This document shows, piece after piece, positions 8,075 to 17,679 of a stretch of DNA of 58,074 bases. Source of the DNA: DASRWI01 sp035654655 (GTDB taxonomy: Bacteria; Bacteroidota; Ignavibacteria; Ignavibacteriales; Ignavibacteriaceae); NCBI GenBank assembly GCA_035654655.1, contig DASRWI010000022.1, positions 1-58,074 of the forward strand. The letters are read 5' to 3'. The notes beneath the pieces were generated by a model that was not told the DNA's origin, ran no database searches, and saw only the letters and a program-made list of their open reading frames with translations. Numbering within the stretch: position 1 is the stretch's first letter; each line of letters begins with the position of its first letter. The position numbers and the translations under genes are program-made.

Positions 8075-9319
8075 ATGACCAATATGAAGAATATCATGCT
8101 GTTTTATTTAAGAAATTACTTTTATGGGGGAACTTACTCATTTTTTTGGATTTCAATCATAGTTTATTCCATAGGTTTTTTATTATACATCTCCGATCAT
8201 TTCATTAGTAATTTGTCTTTACTAATAATGGTCTTAGGGCTTATTGGAATAGGATACTCACTTATAAGGCTTATCAAAGTAAGTATATCAAACGCTTATC
8301 TTAGGGTGATATTTATTCTATTCATGTCATGGCAGTTGTATATCATTTCAAGAGGGATCCAGGAGTTTAACTTTACAATGTTGTTGAATTTACTTTTTTC
8401 CCCATATTACTTTCTACATTATCTCGTACCTCTTGTAATACTGATACCGGCCAATATATTTTTTGCAAAAAGAACATTCAATTTATTTATTCTTCTGGCC
8501 ATATTATTGTTTGTATTCTTCCTTGTATTTTCAAATGATATGCTCCATACAAATCTTAACTTTTCGGAGCAGACCATATGGACATTAGGTACTGGCGGGG
8601 GGTTTATATTATTGACCTGGAACTATCACAATAATAAAAGAAGGCTCATAGCATTTTTAGCGGTATTGCTTTCTCTTTTTGTGGCAACAGTAATGGCCCG
8701 AAGAAATATCATGCTAACGTTTAGTAATTATCTGTTATTTTCAATTCTTATTATACTTTTCAATTCGAGCCATTCGGTAAAAACTAAGTTTCAAGTAATA
8801 GCAGCTGTATTACTATTATCAATTATAGCTTTCAATTTCTTCCTGATGTATGAGGATAAATTGTTTACGCGAATTGCCAGCCATTTGAATGAAAATACAC
8901 GGGAAATAGTATATGATTCATTTTTTCGTGATATGTCGATTAAAGATTTAATCATAGGCCGTGGATTTTTGGGAGAATATTACTGCCCGGGGGTTGATCC
9001 TTTAAAAGATACAAGATTTTTAATTGAAAGCGGATATTTGCAAACCATCCTTAAAGGCGGAATTATAAGCCTGGTTTTGTTTTTGATGATCGCATTACCA
9101 GCCATTTATCTGGGTATCGTAAATTCTAAAAACATTTTAAGCAAGGCCTCCGGTACCATTGTTCTTCTTTGGTTAATTGATATGTTCCCCTGGGGAATGC
9201 CTGCAATAAACATCAGGTACATTTTGGTTTGGACGTGCATTGGAATTTGTTATTCAAAGGCAGTACGCAACCTTACAGATCCGGAAATAAAAGCATCACT
9301 ATCATTAGTAACTAAATGA
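8075..9319 (+). CDS. Wzy-like O-antigen/polysaccharide polymerase (multi-pass membrane protein)
   Basis: This 414-residue protein has about 10-12 hydrophobic segments and a larger soluble loop around residues 270-325, containing SFFRDMSIKDLIIGRGFLGEYYCPGVD and RFLIESGYLQTILKGG. Wzy and WaaL proteins carry such a periplasmic loop late in the sequence, and the G-x-G-F-x-G-x-Y with a following E-S-G-Y-L pattern is usual in Wzy-like proteins. It would join flipped repeat units in the periplasm. Its stop codon overlaps the ATG of the next glycosyltransferase by 4 bases (ATGA), showing translational coupling. Wzy sequences are poorly conserved, so the call depends largely on topology and position beside Wzx. 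Confidence 0.75.
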   Translation: MTNMKNIMLFYLRNYFYGGTYSFFWISIIVYSIGFLLYISDHFISNLSLLIMVLGLIGIGYSLIRLIKVSISNAYLRVIFILFMSWQLYIISRGIQEFNFTMLLNLLFSPYYFLHYLVPLVILIPANIFFAKRTFNLFILLAILLFVFFLVFSNDMLHTNLNFSEQTIWTLGTGGGFILLTWNYHNNKRRLIAFLAVLLSLFVATVMARRNIMLTFSNYLLFSILIILFNSSHSVKTKFQVIAAVLLLSIIAFNFFLMYEDKLFTRIASHLNENTREIVYDSFFRDMSIKDLIIGRGFLGEYYCPGVDPLKDTRFLIESGYLQTILKGGIISLVLFLMIALPAIYLGIVNSKNILSKASGTIVLLWLIDMFPWGMPAINIRYILVWTCIGICYSKAVRNLTDPEIKASLSLVTK

Positions 9320-10599
9320 AAATACTCTGGCTGACAGAAACTCCTTCCAAATATAAACCAGAAGAATATGGTTATAACGGAAGAGGATGGATTTCATCAT
9401 TACAATCATTATTGGAAGATTCGTCTGAAATAGAAGGGTTGGGAGTAGTTTTCCCTCATTTCAAGGATTCAAAAAAGTTGAAAGTAAATAAAACAACCTA
9501 TTATCCCATTAAGAGAGAAATGCCAACAAATATTGTTACATGGATTATCTCTAATTGGAAAAGTCAAATAGAAAAAACAGAAGAAATCAATGCCTTAGAT
9601 GCAATTATCAAAGATTATAATCCCGATATCATCCATGTATTTGGCACTGAAAGCTGGTTGTGTCATGTGGTTAGTAAAACCAATAAAACATGTATCGTTC
9701 ATCTGCAAGGATTATTACAGCCCTGTTATAACGCATACAATCCGGTAGGCATTTCAAATTATGATCTTATAAAATATAACTGGATCGATTTTATTAAAGG
9801 AATAAGTATTTGGCATAACAAGGGCATTTTTGAAAAGAAGTCATCACGTGAATACAATTTCTTTAAGGACATCTCCTTTTTTATGGGAAGAACTTCATGG
9901 GATAAGAATATTTCAAAATTCCTGGCCCCTCATTCAACCTATTTTCATGTTGATGAAGTATTGAGGGACAAATTTTATACAGCCTCAGCATGGCAATATA
10001 AAGAAGGCGACAAAATAATAATCACTTCAACAATTTCTGACGCTTTATACAAAGGCCTTGATTTAGTAATTAAAACAGCTAAATTATTAAAAAGAGAAAA
10101 GATAGAATTTGAATGGAGAATTATTGGGGTACAAAATAATTCACAGACGGTAACGCTATTAAAGCGATTTTTCCAAATTGATTATCCTCAGTTAAACATC
10201 AAACTTTTAGGAATAAAAGATACGGAACAAATTATAAGCTTACTATCAGAGACCTCATTATATATTCATTCATCCTATATTGATAACAGTCCAAATAGTC
10301 TTTGTGAAGCACAATTATTGGGTGTACCGGTTATAGCAACCAATGTAGGAGGTGTATCTTCCTTAATAGAAGATGGGAAAACCGGGTTTTTAGTACCAGC
10401 CAATGATCCGTATTTACTGGCCTCCAAAATAGTTCAGCTTGGGAGTGATGAATCACAATTGACAACAATATCCATCAAAGCACGAGAAACTGCACAAAAG
10501 CGGCATTCAAAAAAGAATATTTTGAATCAATTAATTCATACTTATAAGAGTTTAGCTACTAGTCAAATACAAGTAGACTCAAAAGTCTTAATCTCATAA
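9316..10599 (+). CDS. Glycosyltransferase, GT4-like (GT-B fold)
   Basis: This 427-residue cytoplasmic enzyme is predicted to transfer a sugar from a nucleotide donor to the growing lipid-linked repeat unit. The N-terminal half contains NPDIIHVFGTESW (about 98-110). The C-terminal GT-B half shows ISDALYKGLDLVIKTAKLL and the donor-site signature SSYIDNSPNSLCEAQLLGVPVIATNVGGVSSLIEDGKTGFLVP (about 318-360), with the E-x7-E-like spacing of retaining GT4 enzymes. Its start overlaps the polymerase stop. Donor and acceptor are unknown. Confidence 0.88.
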   Translation: MKILWLTETPSKYKPEEYGYNGRGWISSLQSLLEDSSEIEGLGVVFPHFKDSKKLKVNKTTYYPIKREMPTNIVTWIISNWKSQIEKTEEINALDAIIKDYNPDIIHVFGTESWLCHVVSKTNKTCIVHLQGLLQPCYNAYNPVGISNYDLIKYNWIDFIKGISIWHNKGIFEKKSSREYNFFKDISFFMGRTSWDKNISKFLAPHSTYFHVDEVLRDKFYTASAWQYKEGDKIIITSTISDALYKGLDLVIKTAKLLKREKIEFEWRIIGVQNNSQTVTLLKRFFQIDYPQLNIKLLGIKDTEQIISLLSETSLYIHSSYIDNSPNSLCEAQLLGVPVIATNVGGVSSLIEDGKTGFLVPANDPYLLASKIVQLGSDESQLTTISIKARETAQKRHSKKNILNQLIHTYKSLATSQIQVDSKVLIS

Positions 10600-10613
10600 T
10601 TAATTAGAAATCA

Positions 10614-11960
10614 ATGTCAGGAAAAACAGCTTTACCGAAAGTTTTAATTTATGGAGAAACTTTTAAGAAAATTGGTGGCGGCGGGATAACATTGAACACC
10701 TTATTTGGAGATTGGCCAGTAGATAATATATTCATGTTAAGTGATAGGTTTGGTGAGACATCTGAGATACATTTTACGCATTATTACCAACTAGGAAATC
10801 TGGAAAATAAATCATTGCTACATAAACTTGGATTTATTACAGGGAATAAATCAGGTTCTTATGAAATTCTAAAAAACAGATCTGAAAAAACAATTACTAC
10901 TCAAAATAACAGCCTGTTTAAAAACAAGTTATATTTCAAATTAAAAGACCTGTTCATATCATTTTTGAATTCTGCCGGTATATTTGATTTATTTTTCCAG
11001 TTCAAGGTTTCAGAAGAGTTAATTCAATGGATCCGGAAGATAAAACCTGACATTATTTATTTTCAGCCTAGTACAATTCAAAACATACAATTTATAAACG
11101 AGCTGCATCAAATCACCGGGGTCCCCTATGTGATCCATGTGATGGATAATTTTTTGGAAATAAATAACCTGGCTAAAACTTTAAACTCAAAACGTATTTT
11201 ACTGGTTGAACGCTCCATTGAAGAACTCATAAAGAATTCCAATTTATGCATGGGCATTTGTGAAGAGATGTGTTATCAATATGGCAAAAAGTTTAACAGG
11301 ACATTTTATCCATTCCAACATGCTGTAGATAAAAAATATTGGTATAAGGACTATGTTGTCAAAAATAATCCCAATCCGTTTTTAATATTATATGCCGGTA
11401 GGATTAGTATTGGAACCATACAAAGTTTGTTTCTTCTTGCCCAGTCTATTGATAACTGTAATCGAAACAATGATTGCAATTTCGAGTTTCAGATTCAGAC
11501 AACATCTCCGGTTCCTAATTTATTAAAGAAATTTTCCAAATATCAGTGTGTAAAGCTCCATAACCCTGTTCCTTACAATAAGCTGCCAGAGCGTTATGCG
11601 GAAGCTGATTTACTAGTCTTACCTATGGATTTTGATGAAGATAGTCTTTCGTATATAAAGTATTCCATGCCAACCAAAGTCCCGGAATATTTAATCAGTG
11701 GAGTTCCCATCTTTGTTTTAGCACATGAAACGACAGCATTATATAAATATGCCAAATCTGAGAACTGGGCTTTTACAAATTCTACTGAGATAGAAAAAGA
11801 TATTGAGAATCTGTTGGTTGAGATAAGGTATAATTATAAAAGAAGAATTGATATCTCTGAAATTGCAAAATCAATTGGCAAAAAAAATCATGATATCAAT
11901 ACGGTAAGAAATTCTTTTAAACAAATGATCAGCGAATCTTGCCACAAGGTTTTCGAGTAA
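10614..11960 (+). CDS. Glycosyltransferase, divergent GT-B type
   Basis: This 448-residue protein resembles GT4-type enzymes weakly. It opens with PKVLIYGETFKKIGGGGITLNTL, a nucleotide-sugar-type glycine-rich loop. It contains KPDIIYFQPSTIQNIQFINEL, and in the C-terminal half LYAGRISIGTIQSL and YAEADLLVLPMDFDEDSLSYIKYSMPTKVPEYLISGVPIFVLA, which matches the donor-binding region. The usual E-x7-E is altered (KVPEYLISGVP). It lies between a GT4 gene and the epimerase gene with short gaps (14 and 24 bases), so it is part of the same operon. Sugar specificity is unknown. Confidence 0.78.
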   Translation: MSGKTALPKVLIYGETFKKIGGGGITLNTLFGDWPVDNIFMLSDRFGETSEIHFTHYYQLGNLENKSLLHKLGFITGNKSGSYEILKNRSEKTITTQNNSLFKNKLYFKLKDLFISFLNSAGIFDLFFQFKVSEELIQWIRKIKPDIIYFQPSTIQNIQFINELHQITGVPYVIHVMDNFLEINNLAKTLNSKRILLVERSIEELIKNSNLCMGICEEMCYQYGKKFNRTFYPFQHAVDKKYWYKDYVVKNNPNPFLILYAGRISIGTIQSLFLLAQSIDNCNRNNDCNFEFQIQTTSPVPNLLKKFSKYQCVKLHNPVPYNKLPERYAEADLLVLPMDFDEDSLSYIKYSMPTKVPEYLISGVPIFVLAHETTALYKYAKSENWAFTNSTEIEKDIENLLVEIRYNYKRRIDISEIAKSIGKKNHDINTVRNSFKQMISESCHKVFE

Positions 11961-11984
11961 TAATTCATGTAAAAAATATTAGCT

Positions 11985-12980
11985 ATGATTTCTAAAAAAA
12001 GAATATTAGTAACTGGGGGCGCAGGGTTTATTGGTTCCAATTTATGTGAAAAGTTGCTGGAATTAAATAATACTGTAATTTGTTTAGATAATTTTTCTAC
12101 GGGGAAATTAGAAAATATTGAATCTTTTTTAGAAAACAAGAACTTCAAACTAATTGAAGCTGATATAAGAAATTTGGATGAATGCATGTTGGCTTGCAAA
12201 GATGTTGACTATGTATTGCATCATGCTGCATTAGGCTCAGTGCCACGATCAATTAATGATCCAATCACCACAAATGATGTAAATATCAATGGATTTTTAA
12301 ATATGCTTGTTGCTTCACGTGACAATCATGTTAAGCGATTTATTTTTGCCGCAAGTTCTTCAACATATGGCGATTCTGAAGCTCTTCCCAAGATTGAAGA
12401 CAGGATTGGAAAACCGCTTTCGCCTTATGCAGTTACCAAATATGTAAATGAGCTTTATGCAGATGTATTTTCAAAAATATATGGATTGGAATATATCGGA
12501 TTAAGGTATTTTAATGTTTTCGGAAGACGCCAAAATCCAAACGGCTCCTATGCCGCCGTTATTCCTCTTTTCATTAAACATTTAATAGATCACGAAAGTC
12601 CTGTAATTAATGGTGATGGGCAACATTCCAGGGACTTCACCTATATTGAAAATGTGATACAAATGAATTTACTTTCGATGACTACCAATAATCCCAAAGC
12701 ACTGAATACGATTTATAATACCGCTTACGGAGAATCAACTACTTTAAATGAACTTGTGAATTACATTAAACTTTATTTATCTGAATTCGATGGGGAGATG
12801 GATAAAATTAAAACAATAAATATGCCAGCTCGAATAGGTGATATCCCTCATTCTCTGGCTTCAATAGAAAAAGCTGTCAATCTGTTAAATTATAATCCTA
12901 AGTATTCTATTCGAATTGGATTAAAAGAAACCATTAATTGGTATTGGAAATATTACCATGATAATAAGCTATTGGTTTAG
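11985..12980 (+). CDS. UDP-N-acetylglucosamine 4-epimerase-like (WbpP/TviC type)
   Basis: An extended short-chain dehydrogenase of 331 residues. The NAD-binding loop VTGGAGFIGSN is at about 7-17, the catalytic S-x-S-x-T-Y region is FAASSSTYGDS, and Y148-x-x-x-K152 (PYAVTKY) is clear. HAALGSVPRSINDP and RYFNVFGRRQNPNGSYAAVIPLFI are characteristic of WbpP/TviC enzymes that interconvert UDP-GlcNAc and UDP-GalNAc (or their uronic acids). The next gene is a TviB/WbpO-like dehydrogenase, so the pair probably makes UDP-GalNAcA. The reaction is inferred from the family and this pairing; a UDP-GlcNAcA epimerase would be equally consistent. Confidence 0.87.
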   Translation: MISKKRILVTGGAGFIGSNLCEKLLELNNTVICLDNFSTGKLENIESFLENKNFKLIEADIRNLDECMLACKDVDYVLHHAALGSVPRSINDPITTNDVNINGFLNMLVASRDNHVKRFIFAASSSTYGDSEALPKIEDRIGKPLSPYAVTKYVNELYADVFSKIYGLEYIGLRYFNVFGRRQNPNGSYAAVIPLFIKHLIDHESPVINGDGQHSRDFTYIENVIQMNLLSMTTNNPKALNTIYNTAYGESTTLNELVNYIKLYLSEFDGEMDKIKTINMPARIGDIPHSLASIEKAVNLLNYNPKYSIRIGLKETINWYWKYYHDNKLLV

Positions 12981-13068
12981 TAAAACAGTATAAACATAAA
13001 GTCTCTGATCAATTAATACTTCAATTCAATTTAAAACACTAAATATCAATCATCTAATATAAATACCA

Positions 13069-14391
13069 ATGCAAATCAATGAAGTAATTATAGGTGTTAT
13101 TGGATTAGGTTATGTGGGTCTCCCATTAGCCCGACTTTTTGCAACAAAGTATCCCGTAATAGGATACGATATCAATCAGAATCGCATTGATAAGTTAAGA
13201 TTAGGAATTGATGAAACGCTTGAAGTAACTCAAAACGAATTGGAAAATGTCCTTATTGATCATTCCGACATTTTCAATTTTATTTCAAAGGACCAGCAAT
13301 ATTCCAAAGGATTATTTATAACCAATGACATTGAAGAGCTAAAGATTTGCAATTTTTATATAGTTACAGTACCAACACCTGTAGACAGAAATAATCAGCC
13401 GGATCTTAAGCCATTGATCAGAGCAAGTGAAACAGTGGGTAAAGTTATTTCCAAAGATAATATTGTGGTATATGAATCTACAGTTTATCCTGGAGCCACC
13501 GAGGAGGATTGCATTCCTGTTGTGGCAAATATTTCAGGTTTAACATACAACGTTGATTTTTTTGCCGGGTATTCACCGGAACGTATCAATCCAGGTGATA
13601 AAGAACATACGGTTGATAAGATAAAAAAAGTAACTTCCGGTTCTACTCCTGAAGTTGCTGAAATCATTGACTCCGTTTACCATTCAGTCATAACTGCCGG
13701 AACCCATAAAGCATCTTCAATAAAAGTAGCAGAGGCAGCAAAAGTGATAGAAAATTCTCAGCGTGATATCAACATTGCCTTTGTAAATGAATTAGCGAAG
13801 ATATTTAATCTGATGGGTATTGATACACATGAGGTATTGGAAGCGGCAGGTACAAAATGGAATTTTATGTCCTTTAAACCTGGATTAGTAGGAGGACATT
13901 GTATTGGAGTGGATCCGTATTATTTGGCTCAAAAAGCACAGGAAGTTGGATATCATCCGGAAATAATCCTGGCAGGAAGAAGGGTAAATGATGGCATGGG
14001 AAAATATATTGCAGGAGAAGTTGTAAAACAAATAATAAACAATGGAACATGTGTTAAAAATGCAAGAGTGCTTATGTTGGGGATTACTTTTAAGGAAAAT
14101 TGCCCGGATATAAGGAATACAAAGGTTACGGATATATACGATGAATTAAAAAGTTACGGGCTGCAGGTGGACATTTATGATCCCTGGGCAAAACCTACAG
14201 AAGTATTAAAAGAATATAAAATAAATATACTTACCCAATATCCTGAAGATAATGGTTACAGTGCAATTGTATTGGCTGTTTCTCATAATGAATTCAAAAA
14301 GATCAATTTGCAGGATCATAAAAACAATGGTTGTATTATCTATGATGTAAAAGGTATACTTGATAAGTCATTGGTAAATAAAAGACTGTAA
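13069..14391 (+). CDS. UDP-HexNAc 6-dehydrogenase (WbpO/TviB-like)
   Basis: This 440-residue enzyme is of the UDP-glucose/UDP-ManNAc dehydrogenase family, which oxidises C6 of a nucleotide sugar to a carboxylate with two NAD+. The N-terminal Rossmann loop GVIGLGYVGLPLA is at 9-21. The catalytic cysteine is C278 in GLVGGHCIGVDPYY. The C-terminal domain contains MLGITFKENCPDIRNTKV. The form TPVDRNNQPDLKPL and ESTVYPGATEEDC suits the TviB/WbpO branch acting on UDP-GlcNAc or UDP-GalNAc. It follows the epimerase gene after 88 bases. The product would be a HexNAc uronic acid, the probable carboxylate substrate for amidating enzymes in the locus. Confidence 0.92.
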   Translation: MQINEVIIGVIGLGYVGLPLARLFATKYPVIGYDINQNRIDKLRLGIDETLEVTQNELENVLIDHSDIFNFISKDQQYSKGLFITNDIEELKICNFYIVTVPTPVDRNNQPDLKPLIRASETVGKVISKDNIVVYESTVYPGATEEDCIPVVANISGLTYNVDFFAGYSPERINPGDKEHTVDKIKKVTSGSTPEVAEIIDSVYHSVITAGTHKASSIKVAEAAKVIENSQRDINIAFVNELAKIFNLMGIDTHEVLEAAGTKWNFMSFKPGLVGGHCIGVDPYYLAQKAQEVGYHPEIILAGRRVNDGMGKYIAGEVVKQIINNGTCVKNARVLMLGITFKENCPDIRNTKVTDIYDELKSYGLQVDIYDPWAKPTEVLKEYKINILTQYPEDNGYSAIVLAVSHNEFKKINLQDHKNNGCIIYDVKGILDKSLVNKRL

Positions 14392-14415
14392 TACAACTGT
14401 ATAAAATTATAAAGA

Positions 14416-15330
14416 ATGAAAATTTTACCTAATACAATCATCTATTTCCATGAGATTCATGATAAACAGTGGTTTCATAGTATTATAGAGTCACTGGTGA
14501 ACAATTATCATATCATAGGCTTGAATGAATTAGATGAGTATTACTATAATAATAAAAGCCTAAAGAATTCTTGTCACATAACCATTGATGATGGTGACCT
14601 GACTTTTTATAAAAATGGTTTTCCTATTATAAAAAAGTTCAATATCCCAGTGTCAATGTATGTTTCTCCCTTAATGGCAACGGAAAGTAAAAACTTCTGG
14701 TTTCAGGAAATAAGGGGATATGATGCTCTAAAATTAGGAGAAATACTTGCCCTGGAAACCAATTATGAGCTCGATCACCAAGGGATCGGTGAAATTAAGA
14801 AATTTCTGAAAACATTGCAGATTGACGATATTTTGAGAATAATAAAGTTGTATCAAGACAAGACAGCTACTCCACCTAAGATCGCCATGAATATGAACGA
14901 AAAGCAATTAATTGAAGTAAGTAATTCTGGCCTTGTCGAAATAGGTGCTCATACCCTGAACCACCCTCTTTTAGTTAATGAAAACGACGAGGTTGCTTCT
15001 TATGAAATTTCGGAATCCATTGATAGGTTAAGTAGTATACTGAACAAGGAAATCAAATATTTTGTATATCCCAATGGAGATTATGGAGAGAGAGAAATTT
15101 CAATTTTAAAAAGTAAGGGTATAAGACTTGCATTTACTACAGAACGGGGTAAATTATCCAATCAGGATAATCCTTTAAAAATTCCGAGAAGCGGGTCTCC
15201 TATCCTATCAAGTTTTAATAATAATAAAGCATATATATTTTCCAAATGTCTGGTTCAATTAATGGCAGGAGAGAATTTGTACTATAAATATGCAAATTCC
15301 TGGGAATCGTTGGTTTCAAAAATGAGATAA
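14416..15330 (+). CDS. Polysaccharide deacetylase family protein (NodB-like)
   Basis: This 304-residue protein has the NodB homology pattern: the metal-binding Asp motif as TIDDGD (about 56-61; usual form TFDDG) and the H-x3-H motif as GAHTLNHPLL (about 178-187). Such enzymes remove N- or O-acetyl groups from sugars. FVYPNGDYGEREISIL matches the later conserved region (usually F-x-Y-P-x-G). There is no signal peptide or membrane anchor, so it would act in the cytoplasm, presumably on a nucleotide- or lipid-linked intermediate. Freed amines could be the acceptors for acylation by the downstream cassettes; that link is inference. Confidence 0.85.
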   Translation: MKILPNTIIYFHEIHDKQWFHSIIESLVNNYHIIGLNELDEYYYNNKSLKNSCHITIDDGDLTFYKNGFPIIKKFNIPVSMYVSPLMATESKNFWFQEIRGYDALKLGEILALETNYELDHQGIGEIKKFLKTLQIDDILRIIKLYQDKTATPPKIAMNMNEKQLIEVSNSGLVEIGAHTLNHPLLVNENDEVASYEISESIDRLSSILNKEIKYFVYPNGDYGEREISILKSKGIRLAFTTERGKLSNQDNPLKIPRSGSPILSSFNNNKAYIFSKCLVQLMAGENLYYKYANSWESLVSKMR

Positions 15331-15343
15331 TTTACGTAGTTAC

Positions 15344-16462
15344 ATGGTAAAACAATCTGATCGATCAATATGTATTTTGAATAACACATTAAATGCCGGT
15401 GGAGCTGAAAAAAATTGTGTTGTTCTTTGCAATGAGTTAGTCAAAAAAGGATTTGAAGTCGAACTTTGGATTACAAGACTAATAAGTGATAGTCCCTTGT
15501 TAAAATTAATTGACGAAAGAGTAAAAGTAAGGTCAGTTCCAGGAAAAAGAATTAGAAATACGATTACTGAGCTCAGAAAAATGCTGCTTAAATCTACTTC
15601 TAAAACATTTCTTATTTATAACATAGAATTATTAGTACCTGTATATTTCATTAGTAAATTATATGGTCTCAAGCTTAAGATTATAGCAAGAAGCATCACA
15701 ACGTTATCACATAATTATAATGATCAGGGAGCTATTGGCAAAAGGATATGGTTTCGTTTAATTGGTTATACAGGAAATAAGATTGATTCTATAATTGCTC
15801 AATCTAAAGGGATGAAAGAAGATCTTGTTAATCATTTTAAGATTTCAGAATCTAAAGTAACGGTGATACCAAATCCTTCTTATAATTTTATAGATAATAG
15901 TCTTTTGATAACCAACAATAACAATTATAATAAAAATATCCTTTTTGCCGGTCGATTAACTGCAGCAAAAGGACTTGATTACTTACTGGCTATAATCCAA
16001 ATTGTAAAAAATGAAATTCCAGATATACATTTAACAATAGTAGGTACGGGAGAAGTATTAGAGGATTTGAAAAATAAAGTAATTAATCTGGGACTATCAG
16101 AAACCATTAGTTTTGAGGGGTATAAAAGTGATTTGTCTTCCTACTATTTGAATGCAAAAGCCACTGTGTTAACCTCCATATTTGAGGGCTTCCCTAATGT
16201 TTTGGTTGAATCGATTTCATATGGTACACCGGTAATTTCTTTTGATTGCCAGAGCGGTCCCAGGGATATTATTATTCCAAAAGTTAACGGAATCCTGGTT
16301 GATTATCTTAACGTCAATGAATTTGCCAGGGCTATAATTAATGTTGTTAATGACGATATAAAGTTTAACAAGGCGGATATCATTGAATCGTCCAAAAGAT
16401 ACAGTCTTGAGAAAATAATTGGACAATACGAAAAAGTATTATTTGCTGAGACAGTTAATTAA
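15344..16462 (+). CDS. Glycosyltransferase family 4
   Basis: A GT-B enzyme of 372 residues with both halves clear. N-terminal ILNNTLNAGGAEKNCVVLCNELVKKGFEVELW (about 9-40) is the acceptor-domain GGAE motif. The C-terminal donor domain has LFAGRLTAAKGLDYLLAIIQIV, LTIVGTGEVLEDL, and SIFEGFPNVLVESISYGTPVISFDCQSGPRDII, which includes the E-x7-E motif. It is a soluble, membrane-associated enzyme expected to act on the lipid-linked repeat unit. The gap to the deacetylase gene is only 13 bases. Donor sugar unknown. Confidence 0.93.
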   Translation: MVKQSDRSICILNNTLNAGGAEKNCVVLCNELVKKGFEVELWITRLISDSPLLKLIDERVKVRSVPGKRIRNTITELRKMLLKSTSKTFLIYNIELLVPVYFISKLYGLKLKIIARSITTLSHNYNDQGAIGKRIWFRLIGYTGNKIDSIIAQSKGMKEDLVNHFKISESKVTVIPNPSYNFIDNSLLITNNNNYNKNILFAGRLTAAKGLDYLLAIIQIVKNEIPDIHLTIVGTGEVLEDLKNKVINLGLSETISFEGYKSDLSSYYLNAKATVLTSIFEGFPNVLVESISYGTPVISFDCQSGPRDIIIPKVNGILVDYLNVNEFARAIINVVNDDIKFNKADIIESSKRYSLEKIIGQYEKVLFAETVN

Positions 16463-16503
16463 AGGGCTGTTCACCACAAAATCCTTTGACTCCATTTAAA
16501 AAT

Positions 16504-17679
16504 ATGAATTTAGTATTCGTTTCCACAGGCATATATCCAAATCAACATGCTGCTGCAATTAGACATTCTACGATAGCACAGGGCGTTGTTGAAAAGGGTC
16601 ATGAGTTAAATTTCTTTATACTTACTCCACAGCCATGGAAAAGTAACGAAATAAATTATAAAGGAGTTATTTATAAAAGTTTAAATGAATACCATGGGAA
16701 CAACAAATTTGAAAAGGTAATTCATTACATGAAAGCTCTGAAAAAATTGAAGAGTGCTGTTTTAAAAATAAATGAAGATTCTAAAATTGATGGTCTGGTT
16801 ATATTCTCTATCGATGTGTTGTTAATAAAATCTTTACAGACTTTTGCCAAAAACCATAATATCAGGATATTTCATGAAAGAACTGAGTTACCTTATATAG
16901 TTGGTTATAACAATTCACTTTCCGGAACTTTGATGTATAATTTTTACATGAAGAGACTTATACCACGATTTGATGGCATCTTTGTTATAAGCGATAAACT
17001 AAAAAATGTTATCTCATCTTATAACAAGAATGTAGAAAAAATTTTAACGGTAGTAGACATTGATTTCTTTAGAACCGTCAATGATAAAATCTATAACTTT
17101 CCTTATATAGCTTATTGTGGAAATATGGAAAGTAAAAAAGATGGATTACCAATATTGTTAGCATCTTTTGCTCAATTGTCAGAGCATTTCCCCGATCATA
17201 AACTATTATTAATAGGGCAAAATCCAAATAATTCGGAAATGCAGAATAACCTGCAAATCATTAATAAATACAAGATCGAAAAGAAAGTTGTTTTTACCGG
17301 TTTTGTATCTCGCGAATCAATGCCACAATTACTTTGTCATGCGGATTTGCTGGTAGTTTCCAAACCCGATAATGAACAGAATTCTGGTAATTTTCCAATT
17401 AAAATTGGGGAATATTTGGCTACAGGTGTGCCAGTTGTTGTTACCAATGTTGGTGAAATATCCAAATTTATTATAGATGGCATTTCTGGTTATATCGCTG
17501 AGCCTGGTTCATCGACTTCATTTTATCAAAAAATGGCAGAAGCATTGTCAAATCCTGACCAGTCAAAACAAATTGGGACTAATGGAAAGAAAATAGCAGA
17601 GAATGTATTTAATTATAAAATACAAACCGGTAACCTGATTTCATATATCGGCCAAAAAAATCTTGTTTATGGCAATTAA
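16504..17679 (+). CDS. Glycosyltransferase family 4
   Basis: A GT4 enzyme of 391 residues from the ATG at 16504. An in-frame TTG 18 bases earlier is possible, but MNLVFVSTGIYPNQHAAAIRHSTIAQGV from the ATG is the standard family start. The donor domain shows YCGNMESKKDGLPILLASFAQL, LLLIGQNPNNSEM, and KIGEYLATGVPVVVTNVGEISKFIIDGISGYI. It overlaps the next gene (CapA-like) by 11 bases, showing tight coupling. Specificity unknown. Confidence 0.9.
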   Translation: MNLVFVSTGIYPNQHAAAIRHSTIAQGVVEKGHELNFFILTPQPWKSNEINYKGVIYKSLNEYHGNNKFEKVIHYMKALKKLKSAVLKINEDSKIDGLVIFSIDVLLIKSLQTFAKNHNIRIFHERTELPYIVGYNNSLSGTLMYNFYMKRLIPRFDGIFVISDKLKNVISSYNKNVEKILTVVDIDFFRTVNDKIYNFPYIAYCGNMESKKDGLPILLASFAQLSEHFPDHKLLLIGQNPNNSEMQNNLQIINKYKIEKKVVFTGFVSRESMPQLLCHADLLVVSKPDNEQNSGNFPIKIGEYLATGVPVVVTNVGEISKFIIDGISGYIAEPGSSTSFYQKMAEALSNPDQSKQIGTNGKKIAENVFNYKIQTGNLISYIGQKNLVYGN

